From the NCBI RefSeq assembly GCF_010915705.1, contig NZ_JAAIKE010000013.1:1-56381 (forward strand): a DNA stretch of 56,381 bases, written 5' to 3'. Numbering within the stretch: position 1 is the stretch's first letter; each line of letters starts with the position of its first letter. The DNA is from Pseudotabrizicola algicola. GTDB lineage: Bacteria; Pseudomonadota; Alphaproteobacteria; Rhodobacterales; Rhodobacteraceae. The notes beneath the pieces were generated by a model. It made no database searches and was not told the origin of the DNA. It worked only from the letters and a program-made list of their open reading frames with translations. Shown piece by piece: positions 15,684 through 24,223 of the stretch. The position numbers and the translations under genes are program-made.

Positions 15684-17246
15684 TTGATCACTTCAGACGC
15701 TCATCCCTTTTCCGGCGGAAAGCTGCTTCAAGGTCTGCCCGGTTTGGGCGTGGCCCTGGCCGCTGGTGCCGCACTTGTCCTCGCCTTGCCGCCATATTCG
15801 ATCCTGCCCTTTGCGCTGATCGCCTTCGCTGTGCTGGCAATTATGTTGCATGGCACGCCGTGGCCTGTCGCGTTTCGAATCGGATATCTGTTTGGCTTAG
15901 GCCAGTTCGTGCCCGGGCTTTTCTGGATCACCGAAAGTTTTCAGGTCGAGGCAGATCGGTTCGGATGGTTGGCTTTGCCAGCCGTGTTCGGCCTTGCAGC
16001 TCTGCTGGCAGTGTTTCCGGCTTTTGCCTGTGCCCTTGCCGCCCGCATGGCGCGCGCCGGATTGCCGCTCTCGCTTTCGCTTGCGACAGGCTGGACCGGC
16101 CTTGAATGGCTGCGGGGGCATGTTCTGACGGGGTTTCCTTGGAACCTTGCTGCCTACACGCTGGCCGATTGGTTGCCTCTCGCGCAGATGGCCTCCCTGG
16201 TCGGCAGCTATGGGCTGGGGTTCCTCTTGGTGCTTTGTTCAGCACTGGTCGGGCTGGCTTTCCGCGCGCCCGCTCGCAGGTTGCAAGTCATCCGTTTCGC
16301 CAGCGCCACCGCAATTGCGGTCACCGTCGCTGGTTTCGGTTTTGCGCGCCTGACCTTGTCCGATCCCCCGTCGGAGCGCGGCACTCAAATCCGCGTCGTG
16401 CAACCGAACATCGCGCAAAGCGCCAAGTGGGATGAAGGATCCCGGAAAGCCAACATCCTTCGGCTTCTGGCTCTTTCTGCGCGCCCGGGCGACTACGATA
16501 TCCTGCTTTGGCCCGAAACCGCATGGCCGGGGTTTCTCGCCGAAGACACTGGGGCCCGTATCATGCTTGGGTGGCTCTTGCCGAAGACCGCCGTATTGTT
16601 GGCGGGCAGTCCTGAGCGGGAGGTTACCTCTAACGAAACAGTGTACCGAAACTCTGTGCTCGCCATCGCGCCGGATGGCTCCGTCCTGACGCGCTACGCC
16701 AAGCATCACCTTGTGCCCTTTGGTGAATACGTGCCGTGGCGGAGTGTCCTGCCGTTCCAGCGATTGGTCGAATCTTTAGGTGATTTCCTCCCCGGTCCGG
16801 GTCCCCGCACCCTTGCATTCGGCCCACATCCCTATGCGGGCATCGCTATCTGCTACGAGATCATCTTTCCCGGGCATGTGGTCGATGATGCCATCCGACC
16901 GGACTGGATATTCAATGCAACCAACGACGCCTGGTTCGGCAGCTCGATTGGTCCAAAGCAACATCTGGCTTCAGCCCGGATGCGAGCCATCGAAGAGGGG
17001 CTTCCACTCGTGCGGGCCGCAAATACGGGAATCTCGGCGGTGGTCGATGCCTACGGCGAGACACTGGCGATGCTGGACATTGAGACTTCTGGCGTAATCG
17101 ACATGCGCTTACCGAGATCCCTGCCACCGACCCTCTACGCCCGTCTTGGCGACTGGTCCGCACTTCTCCTTATCCTTGGCTCTTGGGGAGTTTTCGCCTT
17201 CTGGGTTTGGCGGAAAAAAACGGTCTTGAAAGGAAGCCAGAAATGA
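15684..17246 (+). CDS. lnt: Apolipoprotein N-acyltransferase
   Basis: A 520-residue inner-membrane enzyme that adds the third acyl chain to lipoproteins. Six to eight N-terminal helices are followed by a nitrilase-like periplasmic domain with the catalytic triad visible: Glu in LLWPETAWPGF (about 276), Lys in AKHHLVPFGEYVPWR (about 339) and Cys in AICYEIIFPG (about 390). The start is a TTG at 15684, the only plausible one downstream of the promoter, with a weak ribosome binding site. Lnt is normally chromosomal and single-copy; here it is in a metal island behind a MerR-type promoter and complements the lspA copy at 8.9 kb. Confidence 0.9.
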   Translation: MITSDAHPFSGGKLLQGLPGLGVALAAGAALVLALPPYSILPFALIAFAVLAIMLHGTPWPVAFRIGYLFGLGQFVPGLFWITESFQVEADRFGWLALPAVFGLAALLAVFPAFACALAARMARAGLPLSLSLATGWTGLEWLRGHVLTGFPWNLAAYTLADWLPLAQMASLVGSYGLGFLLVLCSALVGLAFRAPARRLQVIRFASATAIAVTVAGFGFARLTLSDPPSERGTQIRVVQPNIAQSAKWDEGSRKANILRLLALSARPGDYDILLWPETAWPGFLAEDTGARIMLGWLLPKTAVLLAGSPEREVTSNETVYRNSVLAIAPDGSVLTRYAKHHLVPFGEYVPWRSVLPFQRLVESLGDFLPGPGPRTLAFGPHPYAGIAICYEIIFPGHVVDDAIRPDWIFNATNDAWFGSSIGPKQHLASARMRAIEEGLPLVRAANTGISAVVDAYGETLAMLDIETSGVIDMRLPRSLPPTLYARLGDWSALLLILGSWGVFAFWVWRKKTVLKGSQK

Positions 17247-17416
17247 TCGGACCAGTTTTCGGGATCGTCGGATTCCTGTGGGGCTACTATCTCGCCCGAC
17301 AGCGCGGCGGCAAGACGCTGGACCGCCTGCAATATGGCGCAGGCTTCGCCATCGCTTTCGGGCTGTTTGGCACCCTCCTTGGCGTTGCCCTTGCCCGGTT
17401 TCTTGGGGCGGCCTGA
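17243..17416 (+). CDS. Small two-helix membrane protein coupled to lnt
   Basis: A 57-residue protein starting MIGPVFGIVGFLWGYYLARQ, with an ATGA overlap with lnt. Two hydrophobic stretches (residues 1-19 and 35-55) are linked by a basic loop (RQRGGKTLDRLQYG), suggesting a membrane hairpin. Family unknown to me. The tight coupling suggests it is expressed with lnt. Confidence 0.6.
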   Translation: MIGPVFGIVGFLWGYYLARQRGGKTLDRLQYGAGFAIAFGLFGTLLGVALARFLGAA

Positions 17417-17460
17417 TCGGCGAAACCTCGCCGGTGCTGCACTCCTCACCTTTTTGTCGG

Positions 17461-17491
17461 TTGAACCTCTAGTTGCTCGAGGTTCTAGACC
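17461..17491 (+). promoter_or_regulatory. PbrR/CadR-type promoter-operator of the sco operon (site 4)
   Basis: TTGAAC (17461-17466), 19-bp spacer starting CTCTAGTTGCTCGAG, TAGACC (17486-17491). This is the most symmetric of the five sites. It also excludes the ATG at 17473 as the sco start, because that codon lies inside the spacer. Confidence 0.82.
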
Positions 17492-17520
17492 GCACGCTGT
17501 TCTCATCGCCTGGACTGTTC

Positions 17521-18114
17521 ATGCGTCTTCGTTCTCTTCAGATCATCCTTTGGGTCGCCGCGACTGCGGCGGTCGTCGCTTTTGCGGCGGCGCGGTGGTG
17601 GCCTGCAACGGAGGACAGCGCAGCTGCAGCATCTGCTTTCACGCCCACCTTCGCACTTGCAGACAGCGAAGGTCGTATCCGTACGACGGACGAATTCCGC
17701 GGAAAGTTCCTGTTGGTGTTCTTCGGCTTCACAAGCTGCCCGGATGTCTGCCCCACGACACTCTCCGAAGTTGCACAGGTCATGGATGACCTTGGATCCG
17801 AGGCAGGATCGGTGCAGCCGATCTTCATCTCGATCGATCCCGAACGGGACAGACGGCTTGGACTGACTGACTACACCAAGGCGTTCCACCCAGCGATCCT
17901 CGGTCTGGCCGGCAGCGAGGCCGAAACACAAGTTGCGGCCGCAAGCTTCAAGATCTTCTACGAGCGGGAGGCCGACACCACTTCGCCGGACGGCTACACG
18001 ATGGCGCACAGCCCTGGCCTCTATCTGATCGGCCCAGATGGCGCGTGGCTGCGTCAATTCACCTACGGCACTCCGGCGGCCGAAATCCTCTCCGACCTTC
18101 AATCGAGACTTTGA
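17521..18114 (+). CDS. SCO1/SenC-family copper chaperone
   Basis: A 197-residue membrane-anchored thioredoxin-fold protein (one N-terminal helix, residues 6-24). The copper site is formed by TSCPDVCPTT (CxxxC) and the downstream His in GYTMAHSPGLYL. Sco proteins deliver copper to, or reduce thiols of, the CuA site of cytochrome oxidase, and also serve in periplasmic copper handling. First gene of a five-gene operon sco-PCuAC-sco-M23-DUF411, all spaced by 16 bp or less or overlapping. Confidence 0.9.
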   Translation: MRLRSLQIILWVAATAAVVAFAAARWWPATEDSAAAASAFTPTFALADSEGRIRTTDEFRGKFLLVFFGFTSCPDVCPTTLSEVAQVMDDLGSEAGSVQPIFISIDPERDRRLGLTDYTKAFHPAILGLAGSEAETQVAAASFKIFYEREADTTSPDGYTMAHSPGLYLIGPDGAWLRQFTYGTPAAEILSDLQSRL

Positions 18115-18117
18115 CCC

Positions 18118-18591
18118 ATGAAACACTTCCTCCTTGCCGCATCTCTGATCGTGTCCGCGCCTGCCGCCATGGCCTGCGAGACCGTGACCATCGGTGATCT
18201 GACCGTTGAGCACGCCTGGTCCAAGGCGACGATTGGCGCGGGGCGACCCGGCGTTTTCTATGTGGGGATCACCAACGCTGGATCTGCGGACGATGCGCTG
18301 ATCGGCATTGCAACGCCTGCAGCCGGTATGCCGATGCTGCACGAGACTGTCGTTCAGGACGGCATCGCATCAATGCCGCATGCGATGTCCATCCCTGTGC
18401 CGGCCGGCCAGAGCGTGCAGCTTTCGCCTGGCGGATACCACGGCATGCTGATGGGGCTGACGACAGCCCTGAAGGAAGGGGACAGCTTTCCGGTCACCCT
18501 CATCTTTGAAAAGGCCGGAGAGGTCACGATGAATGTCGATGTCCTTTCGTTGCGCGCGGAGGGTCCGGATTGCGCCGACGCAGGGCAATAA
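18118..18591 (+). CDS. PCuAC-type periplasmic Cu(I) chaperone (DUF461)
   Basis: A 157-residue exported protein (signal peptide to about AMAC). The Cu(I)-binding signature H-x10-M-x21-H-x-M is complete: His in MLHETVV, Met in SMPHAM, and HGM in GGYHGMLMG, with exactly 10 and 21 residues between. PCuAC proteins work with Sco to load CuA centres. It lies three bases after one sco gene, and the next sco gene starts inside its 3' end. Confidence 0.93.
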   Translation: MKHFLLAASLIVSAPAAMACETVTIGDLTVEHAWSKATIGAGRPGVFYVGITNAGSADDALIGIATPAAGMPMLHETVVQDGIASMPHAMSIPVPAGQSVQLSPGGYHGMLMGLTTALKEGDSFPVTLIFEKAGEVTMNVDVLSLRAEGPDCADAGQ

Positions 18592-19172
18592 TCCTCGGCG
18601 CTGGAGGTGCCATCGGAGCCGTCGCCTTCATGCTGGGCGTCGGAGCCTATCGCACGCGCAACAGGCCAGCTCTCAGCGAGGTCCTGCCCTTGCCAATCGG
18701 CGAGATGTCCTGGGCATTGACCGACCACCGGGGTCAGTCCGTCCGACCCACAGACTGGGCCCGTCGCCCGGTCATGGTGTTCTTCGGCTTCACCTGGTGC
18801 CCGGACGTCTGCCCGACCACATTGAGCGACATATCGCTCTGGCTCGAAGAACTGGGTGCCGACGCCGATCGCATGATTGTCGCGTTGATTTCGGTCGATC
18901 CGGAACGCGACACGCCCGCTGTCCTTGCGGACTACGTCAGCAGCTTCGACCCACGCATCATCGGGTTGACGGGTCCCGCCGACGAGGTGGCAAAGGCGGC
19001 CGCAGATTTTCGCGTAACCTATCGCCGTGTCGACAAGGATGGCGGCGACTACACGATGGACCACACCGCCGGTGTGTTCCTGTTCCACCCCGATGGGCGC
19101 TTTGCCAGCATCATCGACTTCCATGAAGACCGGCGCTTCGCCGTTCCCAAAATCCGCCGAACCCTCAGTTGA
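18570..19172 (+). CDS. Second SCO1/SenC-family copper chaperone
   Basis: A 200-residue membrane-anchored protein starting at a TTG (MRRRRAIILGAGGAIGAV) that overlaps the chaperone gene by 22 bases. The copper motif is TWCPDVCPTT, and the distal His is in YTMDHTAGVFLF. It differs clearly from the Sco at 17.5 kb and is nearer the Sco homologues that accompany copper resistance genes, so the two probably have different partners rather than being a recent duplication. Confidence 0.88.
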   Translation: MRRRRAIILGAGGAIGAVAFMLGVGAYRTRNRPALSEVLPLPIGEMSWALTDHRGQSVRPTDWARRPVMVFFGFTWCPDVCPTTLSDISLWLEELGADADRMIVALISVDPERDTPAVLADYVSSFDPRIIGLTGPADEVAKAAADFRVTYRRVDKDGGDYTMDHTAGVFLFHPDGRFASIIDFHEDRRFAVPKIRRTLS

Positions 19173-19188
19173 AAGGTCATTCTGCCAG

Positions 19189-20352
19189 ATGATCCGCTCT
19201 GCATTTCTGATCCTTGCTGTCGCATCTCTCGCCCCGCTCCAGGCAGTGGCAGATCCCCCGACCGCGCAATTGCCGATGGCATTCGAAACCACAATCGCCC
19301 CCGGTGACACTTTGGACAGTGTCCTTGGACACGCTGGAGTCCCCCCGACGATCCGGGCGGAAGCCGCCCTGGCACTCTCGGGAGTGTATGATCTGACGGA
19401 CCTGCGACCTGGCCACCGGATCGAATGGACGGCAGCGTCCGGTGATCCGGCATCGCTAACGCGCCTTTCACTGTTCGTGGAAGATGGAGTGGAAATTGCT
19501 CTCACCTTCGACGGGCCGATCGCAGCACAACGGCTTGACCCACCAGTTCGTGTGACGGACCGGAGTGAGACCTTAACCCTCGACGGAACCCTTTACGACG
19601 CTTTGACGGCCCGGAATGCACCGGAACGCTTTGCGGTTGACCTAACCGCACTTCTTGCGGGTCAGGTTGATTTCAGGCGCGACCTCAAAGGCGCAGAGAC
19701 CTTCGCGCTGGTCTGGCAGGAAGACCAGCTTCCCGATGGCAGCATCGCGGGAGAGCCGCGCCTGAGTTACGCGCGACTGGAGCTTACAGATCGCGTCCTC
19801 GAACTCGTTGCGACCGAAGCCGCCGGCCCGGTCATCGTCTTTGAAGATGGCGAAGCCGTGCAGCGTTCCGCCGCTCCCATCCTTGGTGCCCGCTTGTCGT
19901 CCGTCTTCGGCCGCCGGAACCATCCCGTGTTGGGCGGGGTCCGTATGCATACCGGGATCGATTACGCGGCCCCCGTGGGCACTGAAGTCTCGGCGACCGG
20001 CGCCGGGCGGGTGACCTTTGCGGGCTCGATCCGCGGCTATGGCATCACGATCGACATCGACCACGGCGGTGGGGTCGTCACGCGATATGCGCATCTCTCT
20101 GAGATTGCTGAAGACGTTCGCGTCGGAACGCGGGTCAAGGCGGGCGACGAGATTGGCGCGGTCGGAGCGACCGGGCTCGTGAGCGGCCCGAACCTCCATT
20201 ACGAAGTGCGTGTCGATGGCCGACCGGTCGACCCGAAAGACCAGGACGCCCTGCCGGAGCAAGAGATTGCTACTGCTGCTGACCTTGATGCACTCGCCAC
20301 TTGGCGCAGCGAAACCGGCTTCATGCCAGAAACTGATGGGGAACGTGGATGA
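19189..20352 (+). CDS. M23-family peptidoglycan endopeptidase
   Basis: A 387-residue exported protein (signal peptide MIRSAFLILAVASLAPLQAVA). Residues about 25-210 form a LysM-like/OapA-like N-terminal region (TIAPGDTLDSVLGHAG). The C-terminal lysostaphin-type domain has GVRMHTGIDYAAPVGTEV, with the first zinc His and Asp, then YAHLSEI and NLHYEV with the remaining His ligands. It cleaves stem-peptide cross-links. Its position in a copper-chaperone operon, between sco and DUF411, is unusual and fits a link between metal stress and the cell wall. The start at 19189 is preferred; earlier starts overlap the upstream sco. Confidence 0.85.
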   Translation: MIRSAFLILAVASLAPLQAVADPPTAQLPMAFETTIAPGDTLDSVLGHAGVPPTIRAEAALALSGVYDLTDLRPGHRIEWTAASGDPASLTRLSLFVEDGVEIALTFDGPIAAQRLDPPVRVTDRSETLTLDGTLYDALTARNAPERFAVDLTALLAGQVDFRRDLKGAETFALVWQEDQLPDGSIAGEPRLSYARLELTDRVLELVATEAAGPVIVFEDGEAVQRSAAPILGARLSSVFGRRNHPVLGGVRMHTGIDYAAPVGTEVSATGAGRVTFAGSIRGYGITIDIDHGGGVVTRYAHLSEIAEDVRVGTRVKAGDEIGAVGATGLVSGPNLHYEVRVDGRPVDPKDQDALPEQEIATAADLDALATWRSETGFMPETDGERG

Positions 20353-20819
20353 AAAGGTATCTTATCGGTCGCCGTGAACTCATGCTTGCATCAGCAGCCG
20401 TCGCCCTGGCCCCTGCCGCCAGGGCAGAGGAAGAACCACCGATCCATGTCGTCAAAGGGCGCGGTTGCGAGTGCTGCGAGGCATGGGTGGATTACCTGCG
20501 CGAACAAGGGTTCAAAGTAACGGACGAGGTGTCGATGGGAACGTTGCTGATCCGCTTCAAGATGGATCAGGGCATTCCGGCAAAGGCCTTTTCCTGCCAC
20601 ACGGGCACCGTTGACGGCTATGCGCTCGAAGGCCATGTCCCGGCTGCCGATATCCGCAGGCTGCTCAACGAGCGTCCTGACGCAGTCGGCCTCGCAGTGC
20701 CCGGCATGCCCTACGGCTCCCCCGGCATGGGATCAGAAGACAGTCGAGACGCCTATGACGTCCTGCTGGTTCGCCGGGATGGAAGTCTCGAGATCTTCAC
20801 CAGTTATCAGGCAGCCTGA
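20349..20819 (+). CDS. DUF411 metal-binding protein (first copy)
   Basis: A 156-residue exported protein with a twin-arginine-like leader (GRRELMLASAAVAL, cleaved near ARAEE). It has the DUF411 pattern: CECC (in KGRGCECCEAWVDYL), SCHTGTV, LEGHVPAADIRRLL and GMPYGSPGM. Members occur in copper and mercury resistance clusters and are thought to bind metal through Cys, His and Met. It overlaps the M23 gene by ATGA, closing the operon. A second copy is at 24224. Confidence 0.88.
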   Translation: MKRYLIGRRELMLASAAVALAPAARAEEEPPIHVVKGRGCECCEAWVDYLREQGFKVTDEVSMGTLLIRFKMDQGIPAKAFSCHTGTVDGYALEGHVPAADIRRLLNERPDAVGLAVPGMPYGSPGMGSEDSRDAYDVLLVRRDGSLEIFTSYQAA

Positions 20820-20879
20820 TCTGTCCATTTCCGAACCCAACGGGCTAGGCAGGGATTTAGCCAAGGGAATGGCGACCGA

Positions 20880-21401
20880 TCAAAGCAGATCCGATATCTG
20901 ACGGACAGCCTCGTCGCTTCCCCAGTCGAAAGGGCCCTGAAGCCGCCCGATTTCACGCGTCTCGCGGTCGATCAGAAGCGTCGTCGGCAGTCCGATGAAG
21001 GCGAGTGCCAGTTGAACCCGCAGCGGCTCCGCCCAGTAAAGCGGTAGGTCTACAAGTCCGACCTCATCATAGAAACGTCGGCCCCTTTCGATCCCGCCTT
21101 CGTCGATGCAAAGAGGTAGTATGGCAAAATCCGGGCCTCCAAGCAGCCCTTCCAATCGGTCGAGTGCTGGCATCTCTTCCCGGCAGGGCGGGCACCAAGT
21201 CGCCCAGATGTTCAGAAGGATCACACGCCCGGCAAAGTCCCCAAGAACCCTGGTGGTTCCTGCTTCATCCTGGATAGGCGGGGAAAGCACAGGCTGCGGG
21301 TCCTTTCGCAGCCGGAAAGGCGGTCGCGCCTCGGCGGGTCCCGCAATGAAGCTCGCTGCGAGACCGGCAAGGAGAGGTCGACGACCCATCTGAACAGACA
21401 T
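20880..21401 (-). CDS. TlpA/ResA-like thioredoxin
   Basis: A 173-residue exported thioredoxin-fold protein. The N-terminal region looks like a signal peptide (LLAGLAASFIAGPAEA), the active site is WCPPC (NIWATWCPPCREEM) and the cis-proline is IGLPTTLLID. It is the last gene of the cutF-like/multicopper oxidase operon, 57 bases after the oxidase, in the place of cutG in Rhodobacter, although cutG encodes a different type of protein. Probably a disulfide reductase that keeps copper-site cysteines reduced, possibly served by ccdA. Confidence 0.82.
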   Translation of the reverse strand: MSVQMGRRPLLAGLAASFIAGPAEARPPFRLRKDPQPVLSPPIQDEAGTTRVLGDFAGRVILLNIWATWCPPCREEMPALDRLEGLLGGPDFAILPLCIDEGGIERGRRFYDEVGLVDLPLYWAEPLRVQLALAFIGLPTTLLIDRETREIGRLQGPFDWGSDEAVRQISDLL

Positions 21402-21458
21402 TGGTTTTCCCTTCGCGGAAGGCCGGACCCGCAGGCAATCTGTGGGTCCGGACCGTCG

Positions 21459-22928
21459 TCAGGCCGAAACCGCGAACTCAGTCATCATGCCCGTCGAGAG
21501 ATGCGGCATGTGGTGGCAATGCAGCATCCAGCGCGCCACTTCACCCGCATCCACCGCGACCGTCACCATCCCCATCGGCGGCACATGAACGGTGTCACGA
21601 ACAGCACCTGCGATCCGATCCTGGCCCACTCCGACCACCTGGAAAGCGTGGCCATGCAGGTGCATGGGATGTGCCATCATTGACATGTTGTGGAACATGA
21701 TCTCGACACGCTCGCCGGTTTTCGCGCTCACCGGGGAATGTTTGCCCCAGGTCTGCCCGTTGATGGTCCATACGTAGGGCATCATCGAGCCGCCCAGCAT
21801 CAACATTGGCTGCGACGATGCCGCGCGCTCCGGCAGTGGGGTGAAGGCGCGCAGGGCCGCTTCCTGCGTCAGATCGGCGCTGAAGGCAGGATGGTCGGCG
21901 TCGGACATGTCGGCAACCTTCGTCACCGTGGCCCCCGGCGTCGCAAGGACGAGACCCGTCCGTTCTCTTGCACCCTCGCGCAAGGCGAGGACCGGGAAGG
22001 CCCCGCCTTCGGCTGGAACATCAATCTCGATGTCAAGCCGCTGGCCCATCGCGATTCCGAAACGGCTGCCAGGAAGGGGCTGCACCGGCTCTCCGTCCAC
22101 AGCAACCAGCCGCCCGGTCAGTGCGCCGGTGTCGATCCAGAACACCGTCGCGGCGGCCGCGTTGATCACCCGAACAAGGACCTTGCTGCCCTTGTCCACC
22201 TGCAGGACTTCGGGGTCGTCCAGCGTCCGGTCATTGGCAAGGTAGGCGTCAAAGTTGTAGTCGTTCAGGTCCATCGCCATGCCGTCCATGCCCGGCATGG
22301 CCATCATGTCCCCCTGACCCATCGCGCCCATGTCCATGCCGGCCATGCCGTCCTGACCCATCTGGCTGTGGTCCATCCCGGCCATGGACGCGCCACCCGT
22401 AATCTCTGCCAGCACCTCCGCAGGCGACTTGAACGAAAAGTCATGCAGGAACATCGTAACGTCCTGCCGATCGGCAGCGACGTCCTCGGGTCGCCGCACG
22501 ACCAGGGGTGCGGCCAGCAGCAGCATCTCGTGCTCGGGGATATGAGCATGCATCCAGTGCGTGCCCGGGCGCGCGGCAAAGTCATAGGCGCGGCTTTCGC
22601 CCGGTTGCAGCGTGGCCATGGGCATGTCCGGCACGCCGTCCTGCACGTTCGGCGGGATCTGTCCATGCCAATGGATGATGGTCGCCTCAGCCAAGGTATT
22701 CGCCAGATCGACGGCAAATGCCTGACCCGGGTCGAGAACCAATCCAGACCGGCCGTTGCCGTCCAATAGCCCCCAGACGGTGGCTGCCTTGCCCCGGACA
22801 TCGAGCGTCCGGGTCGTCGCCGTCAGCGACATACGGGCTGATTGGGCTCGAGCGCGCGCAGGCAGAATAAGTGAGGCGGCAGTAGCCGCAGAAGCGGCCA
22901 GAAAGCCGCGGCGAGAGAGAGCGATCAT
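21459..22928 (-). CDS. cutO: CutO/CueO-type multicopper oxidase
   Basis: A 489-residue periplasmic cuprous oxidase with a Tat signal (SRRGFLAASAATAA). All four copper-binding segments are present: HWHGQIPP, HWMHAHIPEHEM, HPMHLHGHAFQVV and WMLHCHHMPHLSTGMM. A Met/His-rich insert (GMDHSQMGQDGMAGMDMG, about residues 183-215) matches the Cu(I)-recruiting loops of CueO and CutO. AGGAG precedes the ATG at 22928. The gene lies 62 bases after a CutF-like leader protein with a stable hairpin between, which is the arrangement used for translational control of cutO in Rhodobacter capsulatus. Confidence 0.92.
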   Translation of the reverse strand: MIALSRRGFLAASAATAASLILPARARAQSARMSLTATTRTLDVRGKAATVWGLLDGNGRSGLVLDPGQAFAVDLANTLAEATIIHWHGQIPPNVQDGVPDMPMATLQPGESRAYDFAARPGTHWMHAHIPEHEMLLLAAPLVVRRPEDVAADRQDVTMFLHDFSFKSPAEVLAEITGGASMAGMDHSQMGQDGMAGMDMGAMGQGDMMAMPGMDGMAMDLNDYNFDAYLANDRTLDDPEVLQVDKGSKVLVRVINAAAATVFWIDTGALTGRLVAVDGEPVQPLPGSRFGIAMGQRLDIEIDVPAEGGAFPVLALREGARERTGLVLATPGATVTKVADMSDADHPAFSADLTQEAALRAFTPLPERAASSQPMLMLGGSMMPYVWTINGQTWGKHSPVSAKTGERVEIMFHNMSMMAHPMHLHGHAFQVVGVGQDRIAGAVRDTVHVPPMGMVTVAVDAGEVARWMLHCHHMPHLSTGMMTEFAVSA

Positions 22929-22965
22929 GCGAATTCTCCTGTATCGCAATGTGAAAAGACTGAAG

Positions 22966-22983
22966 GCCCCGGCGAACCGGAGC
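22966..22983 (-). promoter_or_regulatory. Hairpin with UUCG loop between cutF-like leader and cutO
   Basis: On the transcript the stem GCUCCGG/CCGGGGC (7 bp with one U-G) closes a UUCG loop, 37 bases before the cutO ATG. It lies in the position of the regulatory stem-loop of the Rhodobacter cutF-cutO pair. A GGCCC in the Pro codons of the leader could compete for pairing with its 3' side. Confidence 0.6.
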
Positions 22984-22990
22984 TGTAGGG

Positions 22991-23347
22991 TCAGATCAGT
23001 GTGCGTTTCGGAGGTGGGCCAGGTGGCGGGAGCGCCAGCGATGCGGCCAGCAGGTCATTGTTCAAGTTGATTTCAACCGAACGCGCGATGGCGACGACGC
23101 CCGGGCTTGGTGCGGGAAGAGCCGCACCTGCAAAAAGACAATGTTGCTGGCACAGCAGACGTTGTGCATCGTCAATCGGGCTGCCTGCGGATGACATATG
23201 CGCCACATGGCCAGCCATCGCCATCATCTGTTCATGGTCTGCCTGAGTCTGTTGCCGACCCTCGGCGAAGGCAAGCATCGGCAGGATCGCCGCCAAAAGA
23301 TAGGCGGCGAGGATCAATGCACGCATAGGAAACGACGAATGGGTCAT
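22991..23347 (-). CDS. cutF: CutF-like exported copper-sensing leader protein
   Basis: A 118-residue protein with an N-terminal signal (ALILAAYLLAAILPMLAFA), a Met/His stretch (HEQMMAMAGHVAHM), a CxxxC motif (LLCQQHCLF) and a proline-rich end, LPPPGPPPKRTLI. These are the features of CutF in Rhodobacter capsulatus, where the CxxxC and the C-terminal prolines are needed for CutO production through translation-coupled opening of an mRNA structure. Position directly before a multicopper oxidase supports the assignment. Start chosen at the ATG at 23347; one at 23326 is also possible. Confidence 0.8.
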   Translation of the reverse strand: MTHSSFPMRALILAAYLLAAILPMLAFAEGRQQTQADHEQMMAMAGHVAHMSSAGSPIDDAQRLLCQQHCLFAGAALPAPSPGVVAIARSVEINLNNDLLAASLALPPPGPPPKRTLI

Positions 23348-23529
23348 GATCTCGACTGTATCAGTGTGGCCTGGTCCCGTCATCTGACAGTTTGGTGTCT
23401 GGACCACATGGCCATAGCGTCGACTGCAGCAGAATTGCCGCGTTTTCCCTCGTCTTGACTTGATAGCGCAGAGTTTACTGGCAACCGAACTAGGGTCGAG
23501 AAAACATCACTCGTCTGACGAGACACGCC

Positions 23530-24141
23530 ATGAAACGATTGTTCTTCGCCCTTTTCGCAACCCTGTGGCTGTCCGCCTGCGGTGCCGAACCGATCTGGGC
23601 GCCAGATGAAGCCGTGGCTAAGGCGCGCTATGAACATGTCGGCCCGACCTCGGTCACGCTCTATACCGTCATGTCGACCCGCAGCGGCGCCGGTGCGCAT
23701 GCCGGGCTTTTGATCAATGGCTCAGAGCGTGTTCTCTTTGACCCGGCGGGAACTTGGCGACATCCGAAGCTTCCAGAGCGCAACGACGTCCATTTCGGGA
23801 TCACGCCGAAGATGGTCGACTTCTACATCGACTACCATGCGCGCGAAACTTACGACGTTGTTGAGCAGACAATCATGGTTTCGCCAGAAGTTGCGGACCT
23901 GATCATGGCGCGTGCCAAAGTGTACGGCGCGGTGCCCAAGGCGAATTGCACGATTGCAATATCGCGCGTACTTGACGGCGTTCCCGGCTTCGAAAGCCTT
24001 CCAATGACCTGGTTTCCGAAACGGATGATGGAAGGTTTCGCAGATCTGCAGGGCGTTCAGACCCGCCGGGTTACGGACGATGACGCAGATGAGAATCACG
24101 GCGTCCTTCTGGTGCAGGCCGGGGACACGCGTCTTCGGTAG
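23530..24141 (+). CDS. Conserved alphaproteobacterial lipoprotein of unknown function
   Basis: A 203-residue protein with a lipoprotein signal (MKRLFFALFATLWLSACG, lipobox LSAC). The mature protein is conserved in Rhodobacterales, with blocks such as FDPAGTWRHPKLPERND, YIDYHARETYDVVEQ and ANCTIAISRVLDGVPGF. A conserved Cys and several His suggest a papain-like or metal-binding fold, but I see no proven active site. It does not look metal-specific and may be a chromosomal-type gene carried along. Confidence 0.72.
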   Translation: MKRLFFALFATLWLSACGAEPIWAPDEAVAKARYEHVGPTSVTLYTVMSTRSGAGAHAGLLINGSERVLFDPAGTWRHPKLPERNDVHFGITPKMVDFYIDYHARETYDVVEQTIMVSPEVADLIMARAKVYGAVPKANCTIAISRVLDGVPGFESLPMTWFPKRMMEGFADLQGVQTRRVTDDDADENHGVLLVQAGDTRLR

Positions 24142-24223
24142 TTTCTTGGTGATCAGGCCTATTGGGAGCCATACTACGCTCGCCACGCCCGGCCTTTGGC
24201 AGTATTTTGCGGTCACACATAGA

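Noticed and set aside
18354-19505. Minus-strand frame of 383 codons opposite the PCuAC, sco and M23 genes
   Set aside because: Crosses three well-supported genes on the other strand and lacks protein-like content.
21690-22769. Long plus-strand frame (about 359 codons) opposite the multicopper oxidase gene
   Set aside because: It is antisense to a gene with all copper motifs; composition is Arg/His/Gly-rich shadow sequence from the high-GC codons of the real frame.
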